Counted from the stretch's first letter, positions 27,818 through 37,647 are shown. The stretch: 64,000 nucleotides of DNA from Saprospiraceae bacterium (GCA_016719855.1 JADJYH010000034.1:23988-87987), one strand, 5' to 3'. Program-made: numbers and translations. The notes: generated by a model from the sequence alone, not told the origin.

Positions 27818-27848
27818 GGTGCTTTAAAAAAGCAGCAAACAATCAAGT

Positions 27849-28628
27849 ATGAAACAAACTTTCCAACGCTTCACCTGCCTGCTCGCCCTTCTCGTATTCA
27901 ACCTCAGCTTGTTTGCGCAAAATGACGAGGGTAAAAAAAATGAGAAACCAATCAACCAATACAAAAACGAGATAGCGCTTGACTTTCAGAATGCTTTTCG
28001 AAATTTGGTGAATGGGTTTTCCGATGATGATTACAACTCCGAAGCCATTGCCACATCGCTCATTTTTAGGCGGAGAATCGGCGAGAAAAAATTCATCTCC
28101 GTCAACGAAAAAAAAGCCCTGCGCCTCCAGCTGGGGGGTACTTTCTCAATTCCGATAAGTTCTGAAGAAATTTATGACAGCACCTTGACCGGCACTTCCA
28201 ATTTGTTTAACATCAAAGAAAGCCGCACTGATGTATATTCCTATATCGGAATTGAATGGCAGCGTCAATTTGACAAACTCCAAGTCTACTATGGACTAGA
28301 TTCCGGGGTGCGATATTATAAGGATTTGGACGTGCCGACGGTCATCTCCTCAACTAGTGGCCAGGTCAACTATTGGAGAGAAATCAATTACCGTTCAATA
28401 TCTATTCCTTTGATTGGTTTTGCTGGTGTCAAATATTATTTCCATCCACGGTTCAGCCTTTCTTATGAATTGAGCTTAGGCACAGCCATCAGTTTTATCA
28501 AAAACAGGCAAGACCGGTTCGAGCCAGGTATTGAAGGGCCAGCCGAACGGGAGTTCAATTATCGGCGAACCGGAATTTCTGGCAATTCCAGTTACCTGAG
28601 GTATTTCAATGTCAGCTATTACTTTTGA
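27849..28628 (+). CDS. Outer-membrane beta-barrel protein
   Basis: 259 residues. The signal peptide MKQTFQRFTCLLALLVFNLS to LFAQ is typical of Bacteroidota exports. The mature protein alternates short amphipathic strands (VYSYIGIEWQRQFDKLQVYY, ISIPLIGFAGVKYYFHPRFS, LSYELSLGTAISFI). It ends in aromatic YYF, the usual C-terminal barrel signal. This fits a porin-like OmpW/PorT-type barrel of eight to ten strands. No specific family is claimed. It follows the lipoprotein gene closely. Confidence 0.7.
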   Translation: MKQTFQRFTCLLALLVFNLSLFAQNDEGKKNEKPINQYKNEIALDFQNAFRNLVNGFSDDDYNSEAIATSLIFRRRIGEKKFISVNEKKALRLQLGGTFSIPISSEEIYDSTLTGTSNLFNIKESRTDVYSYIGIEWQRQFDKLQVYYGLDSGVRYYKDLDVPTVISSTSGQVNYWREINYRSISIPLIGFAGVKYYFHPRFSLSYELSLGTAISFIKNRQDRFEPGIEGPAEREFNYRRTGISGNSSYLRYFNVSYYF

Positions 28629-28757
28629 CAAAAGGCTAGTAATCGGATGTGAACCAAAAGCACAGTGGGACAGCTTTGGAGAATGGCTTTCGGAGAAATG
28701 TCCACTGACAGGTTGCCCAAAATGACAGACAACGGAAAATGATTGCCCGCTTGGCGG

Positions 28758-28765
28758 TATCTTTG
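28758..28765 (+). promoter_or_regulatory. Probable -7 element for gatA
   Basis: TATCTTTG matches TAnnTTTG; no clear -33 box was found. A start of transcription near 28772 supports the GTG codon at 28821 as the gatA start rather than the upstream in-frame TTG at 28743. Confidence 0.4.
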
Positions 28766-28820
28766 CGCCCAGATTTGCGTACCGGGAACTATCTTCAAAA
28801 CAATTAAACTAGATTCTGCT

Positions 28821-30242
28821 GTGCCCATTCCCACATCCCTTCCCGCCATCAAATCCGCCATTTCAGAAGGAAAGACCAACTGCACTTCCCTCGTTGAGCA
28901 CTACCTCGAACGCATCGAAGCAACTCGCCACCTCAATATCTACATCGAAGTTTTCACTGACGAAGCCCGGCAGCGAGCAAAGGAGTTGGATGAAAAATTT
29001 GCCCAAAACCCCGCTTCGGTGGGCAAGCTGTTCGGGGCAGTCATTTCCCTCAAAGACGTGATTTGCTACGCCGGACACGAAGTCACGGCTGGCTCCAAGA
29101 TTTTGAAAGGCTTTAAATCGCTGTTCTCCGCCACGGCGGTGGAGCGACTGCTGGCCGAGGACGCCATCATCATCGGGCGGGTCAACTGCGATGAGTTTGC
29201 CATGGGCAGCACCAACGAGACCTCCTGCTATGGCCCCACCCGCAACGCCGCCGACCCCACCAAGGTACCAGGTGGAAGCAGTGGCGCATCGGCGGTGTCG
29301 GTGCAAGCGGGCACTTGCCTGGCCTCCATCGGCAGCGACACGGGTGGTTCGGTGCGGCAGCCAGCGGCATTCTGCGGCGTGGTGGGTTTCAAGCCGACCT
29401 ACGGTCGAATTTCGAGACACGGGCTGTTGGCCTACGCCTCCAGTTTTGACCAGATTGGCATCTTGGCAAACAACATGGCTGATGTAGCTGCCTTGCTGGA
29501 GGTGATGGCCGGGCCTGACGAGTTCGATGCCACATGCAGCGAGCGACCCGTGGAGTCATTTTCCCAAACCCAAACTTCCAAGCCAGCCAAAATTGCCTAC
29601 TTTGACTCAGCCATCAATCACCCCGGCATGGACGCTGGGGTAAAAAAACTAACTTTCGACTTCATCGAAAAACTCAGGGACGAGGGCCACACGGTCGAAC
29701 CAGTCGGTTTTGACTACCTCGATTTTATCATTCCGGCATATTATGTGCTAACGACTGCCGAAGCTTCGAGCAACCTCAGCCGCTACGACGGCATCCGGTT
29801 CGGCCAACGAACGGAAGGGGCGAAGGACATCCACGAGGTGTACAAAAAATCGAGGACGGAGGGCTTCGGTACGGAGGTAAAACGCCGCATCATGTTGGGC
29901 ACTTTCGTGCTCAGTTCGGGATACTACGATGCCTATTATGCCAAAGCCCAACGGGTTCGGAGGCTTATTTTGGAGCGCACGGAAGAAATTTTACAAAAAT
30001 TTAACTTCATTTTGATGCCCGCCTCGCCGACCCCTGCCTGGAACATCGGAGAGATGGCCGACGACCCCGTGGCGATGTACCTCGCAGACATCTTTACAGT
30101 GCAGGCAAACATGGTAGGAATGCCAGCCATCGCATTGCCGATAGGCCAGCATCCATGCGGGTTGCCGGTGGGTGTGCAGTTCATGGCGGGCAAGTTTCAA
30201 GAAGCCGAATTGTTGGGTTTTGCGGCCGGATTGAAAAGCTGA
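28821..30242 (+). CDS. gatA: Aspartyl/glutamyl-tRNA(Asn/Gln) amidotransferase subunit A
   Basis: 474 residues from GTG 28821 (MPIPTSLPAIKSAISEGKTN), the normal GatA length. It is an amidase that releases ammonia from glutamine for the GatCAB complex. The Ser-cisSer-Lys triad is visible: Lys in GAVISLKDVICY, and the serines in VPGGSSGASAVSVQAG and GSDTGGSVRQPAAFCGVVGF. The C-terminal NMVGMPAIALPIGQHPCGLP and GVQFMAGKFQEAELL are standard. gatB and gatC are not adjacent, as is common in Bacteroidota. The presence of GltX at 42544 fits an indirect route to Gln-tRNA or Asn-tRNA. Confidence 0.94.
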   Translation: MPIPTSLPAIKSAISEGKTNCTSLVEHYLERIEATRHLNIYIEVFTDEARQRAKELDEKFAQNPASVGKLFGAVISLKDVICYAGHEVTAGSKILKGFKSLFSATAVERLLAEDAIIIGRVNCDEFAMGSTNETSCYGPTRNAADPTKVPGGSSGASAVSVQAGTCLASIGSDTGGSVRQPAAFCGVVGFKPTYGRISRHGLLAYASSFDQIGILANNMADVAALLEVMAGPDEFDATCSERPVESFSQTQTSKPAKIAYFDSAINHPGMDAGVKKLTFDFIEKLRDEGHTVEPVGFDYLDFIIPAYYVLTTAEASSNLSRYDGIRFGQRTEGAKDIHEVYKKSRTEGFGTEVKRRIMLGTFVLSSGYYDAYYAKAQRVRRLILERTEEILQKFNFILMPASPTPAWNIGEMADDPVAMYLADIFTVQANMVGMPAIALPIGQHPCGLPVGVQFMAGKFQEAELLGFAAGLKS

Positions 30243-30553
30243 TAAATTGGAATTTTTTATTTCGGTTTTCAACTCAAAACCGTTCTTTTTCTTGCTCCGC
30301 AATAAGGCTTTGCAGAAGCGATGTGGAAAACTTTATGGTGATTGGACTTGGTAGAATGAAACATTGGTCTACTTTTGCAGCCCACACTAGACTTCACTAA
30401 TTGAAAAGAGGCTTACCCATAAAGCGAAAGAACATATCGCTAAACGACTTTAAGAAAGCTACCGAATCCCCGGACATGCGCCAGTCTTAATCAGAGTAAA
30501 CACCTATTTTATGCTGCTGCGCAACGGGTATTGTTAACGAATCAGACCAATTT
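30243..30553. other. Intergenic region upstream of the transglycosylase
   Basis: About 310 bases holding one good promoter match at 30348-30377. No frame, repeat or RNA was recognised in the rest. Confidence 0.5.
30348..30377 (+). promoter_or_regulatory. Promoter upstream of the lytic transglycosylase
   Basis: TTG at 30348-30350, 19 bases, then TACTTTTG at 30370-30377. The motif continues GCAGCCC, exactly as in the -7 region before gltX (42413). The distance to the start at 30554 implies a leader of about 170 bases. Confidence 0.55.
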
Positions 30554-32065
30554 ATGGAATCTGCAAGTATGCGCCAACTGTTGGCATCAATGTTTTTTGT
30601 TTTTCTGTTCTCTCCTTTAACACAAGCAAATACCATCTTCAATTCCGACGAAATCAGGACTCGTTTTGAAGCAATGGATTGCATGATAGCTCCCCGCTAC
30701 ACCTCCGAAGTGGAGAGCTACATCAAAAGAAACCTAGCCTACAACGGTTCGAACGCCAAGAAAATAATGGCCAGGGCCTCGGTTTATTTCCCCATTTACG
30801 AAAGGTACCTCAAGGAGCACGACCTGCCGCAGGACTTGAAGTTCTTGTCCATCGTTGAGTCTGCGCTGAACCCCAATGCGGTTTCACCAGTGGGTGCTAC
30901 TGGCCTCTGGCAGTTCATGTCGGAGACGGGCAGAAGCTACTGCCTTACCATTGACAAAACCGTGGACGAACGCTACTGCCCTTACAACTCTACGGAGGCC
31001 GCCATGCAGTACCTCGCCAAGCAGTTCCAGCGCTTTGGCAGTTGGGAAATGGCATTGGCCTCCTACAACTGTGGCCCCGGCACCATCAACAATGCCATGA
31101 AGCGGGCAAGGAGCAACAACTATTGGACTATTTCAAAATACCTCCCGCGGGAGACGAGAAACTTCGTGCCCGCCTTCCTGGGTGCAGCCTACGTTGGCAA
31201 TTTTTACCACCTGCACGACATCGAACCAGACTACCCAAGCCTCGACATGCAGGTGACGGACGCGCAGAAAGTGTTCGAACGACTTGATTTTAATACCATA
31301 GCTGCCATCACGGGTTTGCCTATTGAAGTTATCAGCGAGCTTAATCCAGCCTACAAAAAGGATTTTATTCCTGAGAATACGGAAGGCTACGACGTGATAC
31401 TGCCCCGCCGGGTGTCTTCGGCAATGGCAGAGTACCTCGAAGCACGCCGCCCCGACAGCCCTCGCAAAATCGAGATGCCGCCAATGCCAGAACTGGTTGA
31501 CACGTCCATTTACAAGCCGGAGGAGCTTTATTTTCAGTCTGTCTATGTGGTGGCCGAAGGCGATAAAATTGGCGAATTGGCCGAAGTTTTCAACATCGCA
31601 CCGTACAACTTGAAGGTTTGGAACAAGTTGACAACCTACCAGCTTAAAAAGGGGCAGGAGCTGACGATTTGGTTTCCGAATGAACTGCACCATTTTTTAC
31701 CAAAAGAGGAAAGAATAGCAGTGGTGCCAATAGCTTGGCCTGTTAATACCACGGTAGTAGAAAACGTACCTGAGGAGGTGTTGGAACGTGACAACTTGCC
31801 AGTGCCAGGCGAAATGCCCACCACTGTGTCATTTGTCAAATCATCGCCAGCAAACGCACAGGCTTTGAAGGTTGTAACCGCCCCGCCGGCTGCCATTTCA
31901 GCTCCGACGAGGAATGGGAACAAGGCTAGGAAGATTACTGCCCCGTTGAAAGATATTAAAGTCACCTTGCCGAAGATTAAGGGAAAAGCAACCCCTGCTG
32001 CTCCCAAAAAAGTACCGGTCGCTCCAAAGCGTGCGCCCGAGCCGAATGGGCATGGCATGATTTGA
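30554..32065 (+). CDS. Membrane-bound lytic murein transglycosylase (MltD-like)
   Basis: 503 residues; ATG 30569 is an alternative start. The signal peptide MRQLLASMFFVFLFSPLTQA exports it. The SLT domain (residues about 85-230) carries the catalytic Glu in FLSIVESALNPNAVSP and the signature GATGLWQFMSETGRSY, then MALASYNCGPGTINNAMKRA. A LysM-like peptidoglycan-binding segment follows (YVVAEGDKIGELAEVFNIAP). The last about 80 residues are Pro/Ala/Lys-rich. It cleaves glycan strands of peptidoglycan in the periplasm. It is followed by a strong terminator. Confidence 0.9.
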   Translation: MESASMRQLLASMFFVFLFSPLTQANTIFNSDEIRTRFEAMDCMIAPRYTSEVESYIKRNLAYNGSNAKKIMARASVYFPIYERYLKEHDLPQDLKFLSIVESALNPNAVSPVGATGLWQFMSETGRSYCLTIDKTVDERYCPYNSTEAAMQYLAKQFQRFGSWEMALASYNCGPGTINNAMKRARSNNYWTISKYLPRETRNFVPAFLGAAYVGNFYHLHDIEPDYPSLDMQVTDAQKVFERLDFNTIAAITGLPIEVISELNPAYKKDFIPENTEGYDVILPRRVSSAMAEYLEARRPDSPRKIEMPPMPELVDTSIYKPEELYFQSVYVVAEGDKIGELAEVFNIAPYNLKVWNKLTTYQLKKGQELTIWFPNELHHFLPKEERIAVVPIAWPVNTTVVENVPEEVLERDNLPVPGEMPTTVSFVKSSPANAQALKVVTAPPAAISAPTRNGNKARKITAPLKDIKVTLPKIKGKATPAAPKKVPVAPKRAPEPNGHGMI

Positions 32066-32082
32066 TGCGCAGTGCATTTTGT

Positions 32083-32128
32083 AAATGAAACGGGCGGCTT
32101 TTTGCGAAAAGCTGCCCGTTTCATTTTT
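32083..32128 (+). terminator. Strong terminator after the transglycosylase
   Basis: The arms AAATGAAACGGGC (32083-32095) and GCCCGTTTCATTT (32114-32126) pair completely, and GCTTTT/AAAAGC extends the stem inside. It is followed by Ts. Confidence 0.85.
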
Positions 32129-32212
32129 GTGCTTGTTGGGTTTGGTTTTGCAGAAATGATTCCCGAACATTGGTTCGAAAATCACACATTCAAAAGATAA
32201 ATCAAATACGCC

Positions 32213-33589
32213 ATGTCGAAATCAAAACATTTTTCTTCGACAAACCCGACCCGTCGGGATTTTGTCAGAACATCAGCCTTGGCCGCCGGAGGCGTTCTGT
32301 TGATGCCCTCTTTCCTCGCTGCCAAAGCCCATATTGACGGCGACGATACCATCAAGGTGGCCCTCGTCGGCTGCGGCGGACGGGGCACTGGTGCCGCCGT
32401 GCAAGCGTTGATGACCAAGCAAAACGTGAAGCTCGTGGCCATGGCCGACGCCTTCCGTGACAACCTTGACGAGGCTTACAAAGTACTTACCGCCGACGAC
32501 ATCTCTGACTGGTCGGGCAGTGAGGGCAACGTGAAGGGGCGGGTGCAGGTGCCAGAGGAGCACAAGTTCACGGGCTTCGATGGCTACAAAAAGGCCATTG
32601 CGCTCGCAGATGTGGTCATCCTGACCACTCCGCCAGGCTTCAGGCCCATACACTTCGAGGAGTGCGTGAAGCAAGGCAAACACGTCTTCATGGAAAAGCC
32701 CGTAGCTGTTGATGCGCCGGGTATCCGCCGGGTGCTGGAGGCCGCCGAGATTGCGAAGCAAAAGAAACTGAACGTCGTGGTGGGCTTGCAGCGCCACTAC
32801 CAGACGGTTTACCGCCGCTGGGTGGATATGATGCAGGCAGGTGCCATTGGCGAGATAGTCACCTCACACGTCTATTGGAACAACGACGGCGTTTGGGTGC
32901 GTGGCCGAGAGGAGTTTTCCAAAAAAGCAGGACGCCCGCTCACCGAGATGGAATACCAGATGCGCAATTGGTACTACTTCAACTGGCTTTGCGGCGACCA
33001 TATCACCGAGCAGCACATCCACAACCTTGACGTGAGCAACTGGGTGAAGAACGCCTACCCCGTGCGGGCGCATGGCATGGGTGGCCGCCAAGTGCGGGTC
33101 GGCAAGGATTTCGGGGAGATTTTCGACCACCACTTTGTGGAATACGAGTACGAGGACGGCAGCCGGATGTTCAGCCAGTGCCGCCACCAGCCGGGCACCA
33201 TGAGCCGGGTGACCGAGGTTTTCCAGGGCACCAACGGCTCGGCACCACGCCCAGGACTGCTGCTCACCCGCAGCGGCCACGAGCTGTTCAAGCACGACGA
33301 GCGCAATGCAGCCAATCCCTACCAAGTGGAGCACGATGAACTGTTCGAAGCCATTTCCAAAGGCGAATACCGCTACGCTGACACCGAAAACGGCGCAAAG
33401 GCCACGATGACCTCCATCTTGGGCCGCATGGCCACCTACTCCGGCCAAGTGGTTGAGTGGAAGGATGCCATGGCCAGCAACATAAGCCTGATGCCGCAGA
33501 AGTTCGATTGGAACGCACCACCGCCAGTGCTGCCTGGCGCGGATGGCATGTACGCCTGCGCTGTGCCGGGTGTTACGAAGGTTATTTAA
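32213..33589 (+). CDS. Gfo/Idh/MocA family oxidoreductase with Tat signal
   Basis: 458 residues. The twin-arginine signal (TRRDFVRTSALAAGGVLLMP) indicates folded export. The Rossmann domain has VALVGCGGRGTGAAVQAL and the family motif HVFMEKPVAVDAPGI with the conserved Lys. WYYFNWLCGDHITEQHIHNL and HGMGGRQVRVGKDFGEIFDH are typical of the exported Bacteroidota subgroup that acts on sugars or glycans. The substrate cannot be told. The gene stands alone between two terminators. Confidence 0.88.
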   Translation: MSKSKHFSSTNPTRRDFVRTSALAAGGVLLMPSFLAAKAHIDGDDTIKVALVGCGGRGTGAAVQALMTKQNVKLVAMADAFRDNLDEAYKVLTADDISDWSGSEGNVKGRVQVPEEHKFTGFDGYKKAIALADVVILTTPPGFRPIHFEECVKQGKHVFMEKPVAVDAPGIRRVLEAAEIAKQKKLNVVVGLQRHYQTVYRRWVDMMQAGAIGEIVTSHVYWNNDGVWVRGREEFSKKAGRPLTEMEYQMRNWYYFNWLCGDHITEQHIHNLDVSNWVKNAYPVRAHGMGGRQVRVGKDFGEIFDHHFVEYEYEDGSRMFSQCRHQPGTMSRVTEVFQGTNGSAPRPGLLLTRSGHELFKHDERNAANPYQVEHDELFEAISKGEYRYADTENGAKATMTSILGRMATYSGQVVEWKDAMASNISLMPQKFDWNAPPPVLPGADGMYACAVPGVTKVI

Positions 33590-33602
33590 TGCCTCTCCTA
33601 GC

Positions 33603-33640
33603 CCTGTTAGCGCTTGAAGCGCTAACAGGACTTTTTTTTT
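33603..33640 (+). terminator. Terminator between the oxidoreductase and the ApbE fusion
   Basis: A perfect 13-base stem CCTGTTAGCGCTT / AAGCGCTAACAGG (33603-33629, one-base loop) is followed by nine Ts. No stop codon lies in one frame through it, so a longer frame reads across; the real ApbE start is at 33658. Confidence 0.9.
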
Positions 33641-33657
33641 ACAAAAAATCAAACACG

Positions 33658-35382
33658 ATGAAGATGCGCTACTTTTATTGTCTGCTTATTTTTCTTCTTT
33701 TTGGCCAGTTTTTGCTTGCGCAAAACGGCGTTATCAAATTCACCAACCCATCTTTTGAGGGCACGCCGGGAGAGGGGGGAAGCGGTTCAAAGTTGCCGGA
33801 AGGCTGGTACGACTGCGGTTTTCCTAGAGAGACTCCTCCGGATGTACATCCAAAGCCGGGCGGTGGTGCTTTTCAAGTAACGACAAGGGCATTTCATGGA
33901 GAGACCTATCTTGGATTTGTGGTGAGGGAAAATGATACTTGGGAATTAATAGGCCAAAGGCTTTCACAGCCCTTAAAGGCTGGAGTTAAATATAGTTTTA
34001 GTATTTCTCTGTGCCGTTCCGAAATATTCTTGAGTGCAAGCCGAGTTTCGAATAAACCGGCAAATTATGCGGCACCCGCCACATTACGTATTTGGGGAGG
34101 CGGCAATTATTGCGCTAGGAAGGAATTATTAGCGGAAACTGAATCAGTGGATAATACAGATTGGAAGGACTATGAGTTCGAAATTTCTCCATCAGAAAAC
34201 TTTGACTTTATAGTATTGGAAGCATTTTTTAAAACTCCAACACCAGCCCCATATAATGGCAATATTTTAATAGACTTTGCTTCAGATTTTATTCTAATAG
34301 AAAACGAAAATGCGGATGCTATAAGGACGAATAAAAGTAAATTATGGGAAGAACAAGCGGCTGTTTATTTGCAAGCAAAGGAACATTATAAAGAACCGAG
34401 TGAGTTCAAAAAAGAAAGCAAGGAAAAGCTATTGGTAAATCCGAATAACAGGCCAGCCCCAAAACGAAATCCAACCCCTCCGGTAGTTGATACATCATAC
34501 TACAAAGATTTAAATCGCTACGAATTCACCCGCCCGCTCATGGGCACCGACTTCCGCATCGTGATATACCATACCGACGCTTCTGTGGCAAAACAGGCTG
34601 CCGAAAAAGCCTTTTTGCGGGTGGCCGTGCTCGAAAAGGTTTTTAGTGATTACATGGAAAACAGCGAGGTGAGCATGCTTTGCGATGATGGGAAAAGCGA
34701 TGTCAGCGATGAACTTTGGGACGTACTGGACTATTCGCAGGAGGTGGCCCGGCGGTCGGAAGGCGCTTTCGATGTTTCGGTGGGTGCTTTGACCAAGCTT
34801 TGGCGGAAAGCCTTTCGGTTAAAGGAATTCCCTACTGACTCTGATATCAGCCGTACTGCCGGAACGGTTGGGTACGAGGGTATTGTGATGAAGGCGAAAA
34901 ACAAAACCGTTAAGCTGGACAGAGAAGGTATGCGGCTCGACTTCGGGGGAATTGCCAAAGGCTACGCTGTTGATGAGGCGATGGCTTGGCTCAAGGTGTC
35001 TGGCATCAACATGTTCTTAGTGGACGGCGGCGGCGACATACTCGTCGGGATAGCCCCGCCAGGCAAGCAAGGCTGGGAAATCGAAGTGCCGGACAAGTTT
35101 ATGAATGGTGAATTGACCTTCAAAAAAGCGTTTTACAAAAACACCGCCATCGCCACCTCCGGCGATACCTACCGCTACCTCGAACACGAGGGCAAGCGCT
35201 ACTCGCATATCATTGACCCTCGCACGGGATATGGCCTGACCAATCGCAGGGTGGTTACCGTCACTGCACCCACCTGCATGGCCGCCGATGTTTGGGCCAC
35301 GGCTGCAAGCGTGGGCATCAAGAAATTGTTGACGGTGGATTTGAGAGCGGAAAATATCCGAATCAATATTTTGGAGGAATGA
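33658..35382 (+). CDS. FAD:protein FMN transferase (ApbE) fused to an N-terminal lectin-like domain
   Basis: 574 residues from ATG 33658 (MKMRYFYCLLIFLLFGQFLL, signal peptide). Residues about 22-220 form a beta-rich, galactose-binding-like domain (FTNPSFEGTPGEGGSGSKLP, GWYDCGF, NTDWKDYEFEISPSENF). A charged linker follows (residues 220-285). From about residue 288 ApbE begins: FTRPLMGTDFRIVIYHT, FDVSVGALTKLW, LDFGGIAKGYAVDEAM, VDGGGDILVG, ATSGDTYRY and SHIIDPRTGYGL with the metal-binding residues. ApbE attaches FMN to threonine of exported flavoproteins. The DNA of the first half is clearly more AT-rich than the second, with the change near 34,500, suggesting a recent join. Confidence 0.85.
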   Translation: MKMRYFYCLLIFLLFGQFLLAQNGVIKFTNPSFEGTPGEGGSGSKLPEGWYDCGFPRETPPDVHPKPGGGAFQVTTRAFHGETYLGFVVRENDTWELIGQRLSQPLKAGVKYSFSISLCRSEIFLSASRVSNKPANYAAPATLRIWGGGNYCARKELLAETESVDNTDWKDYEFEISPSENFDFIVLEAFFKTPTPAPYNGNILIDFASDFILIENENADAIRTNKSKLWEEQAAVYLQAKEHYKEPSEFKKESKEKLLVNPNNRPAPKRNPTPPVVDTSYYKDLNRYEFTRPLMGTDFRIVIYHTDASVAKQAAEKAFLRVAVLEKVFSDYMENSEVSMLCDDGKSDVSDELWDVLDYSQEVARRSEGAFDVSVGALTKLWRKAFRLKEFPTDSDISRTAGTVGYEGIVMKAKNKTVKLDREGMRLDFGGIAKGYAVDEAMAWLKVSGINMFLVDGGGDILVGIAPPGKQGWEIEVPDKFMNGELTFKKAFYKNTAIATSGDTYRYLEHEGKRYSHIIDPRTGYGLTNRRVVTVTAPTCMAADVWATAASVGIKKLLTVDLRAENIRINILEE

Positions 35383-35401
35383 TTTTTCCGAAGGAAAAAA
35401 A

Positions 35402-37447
35402 CTAAGCCACGGGCAATGCAAAACCGAAAGTACTCCCCTTGCCCACCTTGCTTTTTACCCAAATACGCCCACCCTGCGCCTCAACGAATTCTTTTGAAAT
35501 GGCGAGGCCGAGACCAGTGCCCTTGGTTTTGTCGCCCGCAGCCCGGCGGTACGGCTGGAACAGCTTGCGCTGCTCGTCCTCACTGATGCCGGGGCCTTTG
35601 TCCGTCACCGAGAACTGCACGGAGCCGTTCTGGCGCTGCACGTTGATTTCGATGGCCTCGTTTTCGGGGGAGTAGCGGACGGCGTTGGTCAGCAGGTTGA
35701 CGAGTACGGCGGTGGTTTTGTGAAGGTCAACGTTCAGGGCTGGCAGGTTCTGCTCGATGTGCTGTATGACGCCCATTTTTTTCTCTGCAATAAAAGTCTT
35801 GACATTGTCCAAGGAGCGCAGCACGATGGTATCGGGAAGCACGTGCTCCAGTTCCAATTGCAACTGCCCGGTCTCGATTCGGGAGATGTCGAGTATTTCG
35901 TTCACCATTTTCAGGATGCGGGAGGTGTTGAGGCGGATGGTGCCGGTGAGGTCCCACTGCTCTCCGTTCAACTGCCCGATGCGCTCATCTTCGAGCAGTT
36001 TCACGCTCATGTCAATGGCAGCGATGGGCGTTTTTAACTCGTGAGAGAGCGTGGCCATGAAATTGGTTTTGGCCAGGTCCTGTTCCTTCAGTTCGGTCAC
36101 GTTTTTCAGAATGATGACAAAACCTACGCTGGTAGGGGTGTCCACATCGTCGCCAGGGCTTTCTATCCGTAGCACGTCTTTGTTAAAATAATGCCGCTTA
36201 CCGTCCTTGTCACTGCTGATGGCGGGGAAGGTGCGGTTTTCTTTCACTTCGTTGTTCAGCACTTCTTTGAGGAGGTTTTGGAGCAGTTGGTGTTGTCGGG
36301 CCAGTTGTCGGGCACTTTGGCCAATGAGGTCTTCCTCTTGCAAGCCAATCAATTCGAGTGCGGGCGGGTTGGCGAAGAGGATGTTCTTGTTGTCGTCAAG
36401 ACCAATAATGGCTTCGTTCATGCGACTTACAATGGTCTCGGTACGCCTTTTTTCGCTCAATACCTGCGACATGTTGATGTTCTCGTACTCCTCCAGCTTT
36501 TCGGCCATTAGGTTGAAGGACTTGGCCATCTCGCCAATCTCGTCGCCTGACTCGATGGCGATGCGCTCGCGGTAGTTCTTCCGTGCGATTTGCCGGATGC
36601 TCTGCGTCATGGACTGTATGGGGTTGGCCACGTAGCTGGGGAAATAGAACATGGCAAAAATGGCAAACACGAAGAACAGCGTTCCCAAAATGACCATGCC
36701 CAAGGTCACTTGGTTGGCAATCCTAGTGGCTTCGTCCGTTCGCTGGCGTATCATTTTGTCGTTCAGGTCGTGCACGGATTCCAGTATTTCGTCAATGTAC
36801 CTTTTCTGCATGTAGATGTCAATGGAAACCTCGTTCGTGGCCGCCACCTGCTTCAGGTTTTCCCTAAAGCTTTCAAAATCTCGCTTTAGTTGTTCCGTGA
36901 GATCCTGTTCCTCCTTGGCAGTGACCTTCTTGAGCTGCATGTTTAAATAAAGCTCAAATTCGTCTGATGCCTTCCTAAGTTCTTGGCTACGGTAAGATGG
37001 TGCGGTTTTTTCGAGCGTCATTGTCACCAGCATTTCGTTGACGGCCTTCGACATGCCTCTGGTGTAGTTGATGGCTTGATAGTTCTCCTGCATCATCAGG
37101 AGGGAGTCGGTGGAGGTGCGCTGCACGTAGTAGCCGCCGAGCATACCCAGAAGGGTGACGACCCCGAACAGGACCAGGAGCACCAGTTTTATTTTTGTTT
37201 TGAGTCGGAGGTTTTGCAACAGTTCCCCCGCTCCTGTTCTGGTCAAGCCTGAGAGGGATTTGAGGAAATGGGTAGATTTTATCCTAACAAGCCTTGACAA
37301 TGAAGGTAACTTTTCCTTTATCCCCGCCATTAGCTTTCGCAAGCCTGTTGCTTTCCTTTTGGGCAAAAAACTCCCATCTCCATTGACATCCTGTCGGATG
37401 TTGGGCTTTATTTCCTCAGCAAAAGGAGTTTGAAAAGGTTGTTTCAT
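35402..37447 (-). CDS. Sensor histidine kinase with HAMP and PAS domains
   Basis: 681 residues from ATG 37447 (MKQPFQTPFAEEIKPN); a 37456 start is possible. Two membrane segments (KLVLLVLFGVVTLLGMLGGY and VTLGMVILGTLFFVFAIFAM) enclose a periplasmic sensor of about 130 residues. HAMP (NPIQSMTQSIRQIARKNYRE), a PAS domain (MNEAIIGLDDNKNILFANPP), the H box (MATLSHELKTPIAAIDMSVK), N box (LLTNAVRYSPENEAIEINV), G1 (VTDKGPGIS) and G2 (KGTGLGLAISKEF) are all visible. No response regulator is adjacent, so the partner is unknown. The architecture resembles KinB/PhoR-type envelope sensors. Confidence 0.93.
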   Translation of the reverse strand: MKQPFQTPFAEEIKPNIRQDVNGDGSFLPKRKATGLRKLMAGIKEKLPSLSRLVRIKSTHFLKSLSGLTRTGAGELLQNLRLKTKIKLVLLVLFGVVTLLGMLGGYYVQRTSTDSLLMMQENYQAINYTRGMSKAVNEMLVTMTLEKTAPSYRSQELRKASDEFELYLNMQLKKVTAKEEQDLTEQLKRDFESFRENLKQVAATNEVSIDIYMQKRYIDEILESVHDLNDKMIRQRTDEATRIANQVTLGMVILGTLFFVFAIFAMFYFPSYVANPIQSMTQSIRQIARKNYRERIAIESGDEIGEMAKSFNLMAEKLEEYENINMSQVLSEKRRTETIVSRMNEAIIGLDDNKNILFANPPALELIGLQEEDLIGQSARQLARQHQLLQNLLKEVLNNEVKENRTFPAISSDKDGKRHYFNKDVLRIESPGDDVDTPTSVGFVIILKNVTELKEQDLAKTNFMATLSHELKTPIAAIDMSVKLLEDERIGQLNGEQWDLTGTIRLNTSRILKMVNEILDISRIETGQLQLELEHVLPDTIVLRSLDNVKTFIAEKKMGVIQHIEQNLPALNVDLHKTTAVLVNLLTNAVRYSPENEAIEINVQRQNGSVQFSVTDKGPGISEDEQRKLFQPYRRAAGDKTKGTGLGLAISKEFVEAQGGRIWVKSKVGKGSTFGFALPVA

Positions 37448-37647
37448 CCAAAACAAAAAAAGCGATGTGAAGTGCCGAATTGGAAATTCTTAGATTCAAA
37501 TGTATGAATCTATTCCAAATTCGTTGCACCGCACATCGCCGGATTGAAAATTGGCAAATTGGGTTTGCGGGGAAGATGAGGTTTTGGGGGGCTTGTGGGA
37601 AAACTCGGTTTGGGAACTAGGAAACAGTTTTGCCCCGCGGCTTGGTT

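Noticed and set aside
33457..33657. Longer start for the ApbE fusion reading through the terminator
   Set aside because: It overlaps the end of the oxidoreductase gene and a perfect terminator; ATG 33658 is followed by a signal peptide.
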